Part shown: piece after piece, positions 6,872 through 9,164 of the stretch | Numbering within the stretch: position 1 is the stretch's first letter | How the letters are laid out: each line of letters begins with the position of its first letter | NCBI GenBank assembly: GCA_965658355.1 | Contig: CBFHRX010000045.1 | Coordinates: forward strand, 1-9,164 | Origin: UBA11891 sp965658355 | Lineage (GTDB): Bacteria > Bacteroidota > Bacteroidia > Flavobacteriales > Flavobacteriaceae | Direction of reading: 5' to 3' | DNA: 9,164 nt | Position numbers and translations under genes: made by a program | Notes under the pieces: generated by a model | The model's database searches: none | What the model was told of the DNA's origin: nothing | Seen by the model: only the letters and a program-made list of their open reading frames with translations

Positions 6872-6879
6872 TACCTTTG
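6872..6879 (+). promoter_or_regulatory. Bacteroidota -7 promoter element for the stress-protein/LpxR pair
   Basis: TACCTTTG, an exact TAnnTTTG match and the same octamer as before trhO, ends 13 bases before the ATG at 6893. With transcription starting about 7 bases further on, the leader would be only some 5-10 bases. No good -33 TTG is seen. Its position argues against the in-frame ATG at 6869, which would lie upstream of the transcript. Confidence 0.55.
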
Positions 6880-6892
6880 CCAAAACGTCTTC

Positions 6893-7696
6893 ATGAAAAA
6901 CATCCTTATACCCATCGGGATTTCCCCTGAAGTTTCGAAAACCTTGCAATACGCAATTGATTTGGCTCAGCATTTTAACAGCACCCTTTATGTGGTGGAT
7001 GCCTACCCTTCGGGAATCCCTACAACGAGCATTGCCAATGTAAAAGGGATACTCAAAGAAAAGACTTTAAATAGAGTGAAAGCAGTTATTGAAACTGTGG
7101 ATAGAAAAGGTTATGATATTCAGTATGTAGCACAAAATGGTGATTTGATCAGTGCAGTCCGTTCTTTGGACCGAAAAGTGCATTTAGATTTGATTGTCGT
7201 CCCCCCTCAGAACAATGATGTCTCAGACAAAGTATTTGTGGGAAAAGTAGCTGGGAGTTTGATAAAACGAACAGAAGTTCCGGTATTGGTTGCTCCTATA
7301 GAAGCGACATTCCAGCCCCCAAAGCGAATGCTTTGGGCTTTTCAAAAAGGGCAGGTAAAAAACCCAAAAACCCTGACTCCTCTGCACGATTTAAAAGCTC
7401 AATTTCACACCGAAATTAGCGGGCTATTGGTCAAGACGCCGAATCATACCGCGGCTGATTTAGAGCTTGACGACGCTATGAGTGCGTTGGTACCAGCGCC
7501 CAAGTTGACGACTAATGCCACTACTTACCAAGGGGTATTGGAGCATTTTCAAAGTAGCCAGGCAGACACATTGGTCGTTTTTAAACGCGATAGAGGCTTT
7601 TTTGAAAAGCTCTGGGAAACAGATGTGGTGTATAAAAAAGAATTTTACTGTTCCATTCCATTATTGGTGTTGAAGCACCGTTCACAGTATCGATAA
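6893..7696 (+). CDS. Two-domain universal stress protein (UspA family)
   Basis: 267 residues from the ATG at 6893, which gives the classic N-terminus MKNILIPI; an in-frame ATG 24 bases upstream would sit before the -7 element. Cytoplasmic Usp proteins bind nucleotides or act as small sensors in stress and starvation. The first domain (1 to about 142) has the beta-1 motif, a helix with ALDLAQ-like content (YAIDLAQHF), and the end motif GKVAGSLIKRTEVPVLVAP. The usual first half of the ATP loop (GxxG) is replaced by PPQNND, so nucleotide binding is doubtful. The second domain (about 150-267) is diverged but ends in the Usp-like strand SIPLLVLK after a predicted loop rich in charged and aromatic residues. 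This tandem form is common in Bacteroidota. It lies three bases before the LpxR-like gene, implying one transcript. Confidence 0.88.
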   Translation: MKNILIPIGISPEVSKTLQYAIDLAQHFNSTLYVVDAYPSGIPTTSIANVKGILKEKTLNRVKAVIETVDRKGYDIQYVAQNGDLISAVRSLDRKVHLDLIVVPPQNNDVSDKVFVGKVAGSLIKRTEVPVLVAPIEATFQPPKRMLWAFQKGQVKNPKTLTPLHDLKAQFHTEISGLLVKTPNHTAADLELDDAMSALVPAPKLTTNATTYQGVLEHFQSSQADTLVVFKRDRGFFEKLWETDVVYKKEFYCSIPLLVLKHRSQYR

Positions 7697-7699
7697 TTG

Positions 7700-8593
7700 A
7701 TGCGATTACGGCTGCTATTTACGATAAGTATCGCACTATTGCCGCTACGGTCATGGAGTCAATCGGAATTGACAATTAGTGTCGATAATGATTTGTATTT
7801 CAACTCAGACTATTATTACTCAAGCGGTCTTTTTATGAGCTATAGCCAGGAAAGACAATTAGATAGTAGTCTGTCAGCACGCAGCTTTTCCCAATGGAAA
7901 TTAGGGCAGCTTATTTACACCCCCCGAAAACGATATGCCACTGATATTGCGGAAATGGATTATCCCTTTAGTGGGTATTTGTTTATCCGTCACCAAAAAG
8001 AAAAGCTAGTACCCAACAAAAGAGGCCTCCGCTATGGCGTGGAACTGGGCGTCAGTGGTGACGCTTCCTTAGCACAACCTGTACAAAACCTATATCACGA
8101 TTGGGTACTGCAGCTACGACCCCTTAGTTGGACGGCTGACATGCCCCAGCAGCTTCATCTGGGTGCCGATATCAAGTATTTTAAAAGCCTTCGATTAACA
8201 CAGAAGCTTGCCCTTATCCCCGATGCTACAGCAGTCCTTTCTACGTATAAAACAATGGGTGCCGCTCGTTTGGGCCTGCTGATCGGAAGTACCGTCAAAA
8301 TGCCTTTTGATTTTAACCCTCTGATGTACGCGCAAAAAGGGTGGGGCCTCTATATAGGTTGGCAGCAGCAGTATTTTCTACATGATTTCCCACTAGAGGG
8401 AGGGCTTTTTACCAGCGATGAAATTTTTTCGCTACCTTCGAATCAAGCTCGGAATATTGGAGAGTTTGGGGTGGTAGTACACAATGAAACATGGCGTCTA
8501 CAAGGTGTTTATGTCACATCTAGTAAAGACACCCCAGGACAAAAACGAAATAGACATCGGTATTTGAACATCAGTATTAGCCGTTTTTTTTAA
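7700..8593 (+). CDS. LpxR-like lipid A deacylase, outer-membrane beta-barrel
   Basis: 297 residues from the ATG at 7700; a TTG directly before it is also in frame but less likely. LpxR removes the 3'-acyloxyacyl group of lipid A at the outer membrane in a Ca-dependent reaction. Seen here: a signal peptide MRLRLLFTISIALLPLRSWS with likely cleavage after S20, then the family opening SVDNDLYFNSDYYYSSGL, where N30-D31 fit the Asn-Asp pair near mature position 10 of Salmonella LpxR. There follow GQLIYTP (69-75), YPFSGYLF (88-95) and GVSGDASLAQPVQNLYH, with H133 as the likely catalytic histidine. Alternating amphipathic strands follow, and the protein ends in NISISRFF, an aromatic C-terminus typical of barrels. 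It is probably co-transcribed with the stress protein. Family assignment is good; actual deacylase activity in Bacteroidota is inferred. Confidence 0.85.
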   Translation: MRLRLLFTISIALLPLRSWSQSELTISVDNDLYFNSDYYYSSGLFMSYSQERQLDSSLSARSFSQWKLGQLIYTPRKRYATDIAEMDYPFSGYLFIRHQKEKLVPNKRGLRYGVELGVSGDASLAQPVQNLYHDWVLQLRPLSWTADMPQQLHLGADIKYFKSLRLTQKLALIPDATAVLSTYKTMGAARLGLLIGSTVKMPFDFNPLMYAQKGWGLYIGWQQQYFLHDFPLEGGLFTSDEIFSLPSNQARNIGEFGVVVHNETWRLQGVYVTSSKDTPGQKRNRHRYLNISISRFF

Positions 8594-8627
8594 TTTTATA
8601 GTCTCCTATCCTAACAAAACCCAAAAT

Positions 8628-8666
8628 ATGGAACCTCATCTACTATTCAACTTCTTACCATTTTAA
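8628..8666 (+). CDS. Possible 12-codon leader ORF before the plug-like lipoprotein gene
   Basis: ATG at 8628 opens the frame MEPHLLFNFLPF, and its TAA (8664-8666) ends one base before the lipoprotein ATG. An A-rich stretch (AACAAAACCCAAAAT) precedes it, as at many Bacteroidota starts. It could couple translation of the next gene or be a chance ORF; nothing shows that it is translated. The rest of the 74-base spacer 8594-8667 holds no clear terminator. A weak -7-like TAATTTTA at 8591-8598 overlaps the end of the preceding gene. Confidence 0.2.
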   Translation: MEPHLLFNFLPF

Positions 8667-8667
8667 T

Positions 8668-9164
8668 ATGAAAAAAAGCGTTTACATCTTGGCGATAGCC
8701 CTGCTGCTTCAATCTTGTATTACGATCAATGTTTATCAAACAGAAGATCCAGCAGCAACAGAATCAACACCTACATTCAAAATGAAGAAAATGCTCCCAA
8801 TGGGAAAAAGTATTTCTATAGATGGAAATTCGCATGAGCTTCTCTTTTTCGATGGCGACAAAGACCCACATTTTAATTTATTCATTCAAGACAGTGTCGC
8901 TAGTGATACGTTAAGCTTCGATAAGATTAAGATTAAAGTAGGGGGGGAGGCAGAAACTGCTGCAGCCAGTTGGACGCCTAAAAGCGATAAGGCAAGTGTT
9001 TTTGTCTTTAGGACCGATTCAGACGAAGAAGGGAAAGAACCCCTTATTATTCTGAATGGTAAGCGAATGGAAGGAGCCGCCTCTATACTTGATACGATGA
9101 ATCCAGATAAGATCGATACGATCAACGTCTTAAAAGGGGAAGCGGCCATGAAAAAATACGGTCC
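8668..9164 (+). CDS. Lipoprotein with TonB-receptor plug-like C-terminal segment (3' end outside window)
   Basis: 165 codons run open to the window edge. The N-terminus MKKSVYILAIALLLQSC is a lipoprotein signal with lipobox cysteine C17, so the product should be anchored in a membrane facing the periplasm or surface. Residues 25-120 are an unrecognised polar region with alternating hydrophobic positions. Residues 125-165 read PLIILNGKRMEG...MNPDKIDTINVLKGEAAMKKYG, the pattern of the SusC/TonB-dependent receptor plug, also found without a barrel at the end of some M56/BlaR1-type proteins in Bacteroidota. In those, a GxxGxxGVI-type strand follows soon after MKKYG, so the end may lie within a few dozen codons of the edge. 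A barrel or another domain beyond the edge cannot be excluded, although the lipobox argues against a normal receptor. A G7 run lies at 8941-8947. The specific function is unknown. Confidence 0.8.
   Translation, partial: MKKSVYILAIALLLQSCITINVYQTEDPAATESTPTFKMKKMLPMGKSISIDGNSHELLFFDGDKDPHFNLFIQDSVASDTLSFDKIKIKVGGEAETAAASWTPKSDKASVFVFRTDSDEEGKEPLIILNGKRMEGAASILDTMNPDKIDTINVLKGEAAMKKYG

Noticed and set aside
6869..6892. Upstream ATG for the universal stress protein
   Set aside because: It precedes and overlaps the -7 element, and the family normally begins MKNILIP, which matches the ATG at 6893.

Overview
The window comes from a Bacteroidota genome, most likely class Flavobacteriia. Three things point there: the gliding-motility lipoprotein GldH encoded between RicT and a class A penicillin-binding protein, A-rich leaders with Bacteroidota-type TAnnTTTG -7 promoter elements, and lipoproteins and proteins that closely match the sequence style of flavobacterial families. 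The region looks like ordinary chromosomal housekeeping DNA. I see no transposase, integrase, phage gene, CRISPR array, rRNA or tRNA.

Layout from left to right. Bases 2-145 hold the last 47 codons of an unrecognised gene. A promoter then leads to trhO (247-1278), a tRNA wobble-uridine hydroxylase of the rhodanese type. Next comes a tight plus-strand group: ricT (1342-2694, PSP1/YaaT family), gldH (2687-3154) and a bifunctional class A penicillin-binding protein (3186-5534). ricT contains a run of 100 N flanked by two identical 77-base copies. This is almost certainly an unclosed contig overlap and not biology; removing 177 bases gives an uninterrupted 391-residue RicT.

The penicillin-binding protein gene converges on a minus-strand pair: a crotonase-family gene (5973-6725) followed by queD (5531-5980). 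The two convergent genes share a TTAA that supplies both stop codons. A divergent spacer (6726-6892) carries a short palindrome next to the crotonase start and a clear -7 element for a plus-strand pair: a two-domain universal stress protein (6893-7696) and an LpxR-like outer-membrane lipid A deacylase (7700-8593). The window ends inside a lipoprotein gene (8668 to the edge) whose C-terminal part resembles a SusC/TonB-receptor plug segment without a barrel visible so far.

Themes: wobble-position tRNA modification (TrhO; QueD if it serves queuosine), envelope building and remodelling (penicillin-binding protein, LpxR, GldH, the plug-like lipoprotein), and compact gene packing, with two 8-base stop/start overlaps of the form ATGRCTAA and one 4-base convergent overlap. 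No wholly new multi-gene system is evident. The least explained items are the plug-like lipoprotein, the mini-ORF in front of it, and the ricT-gldH-PBP coupling.
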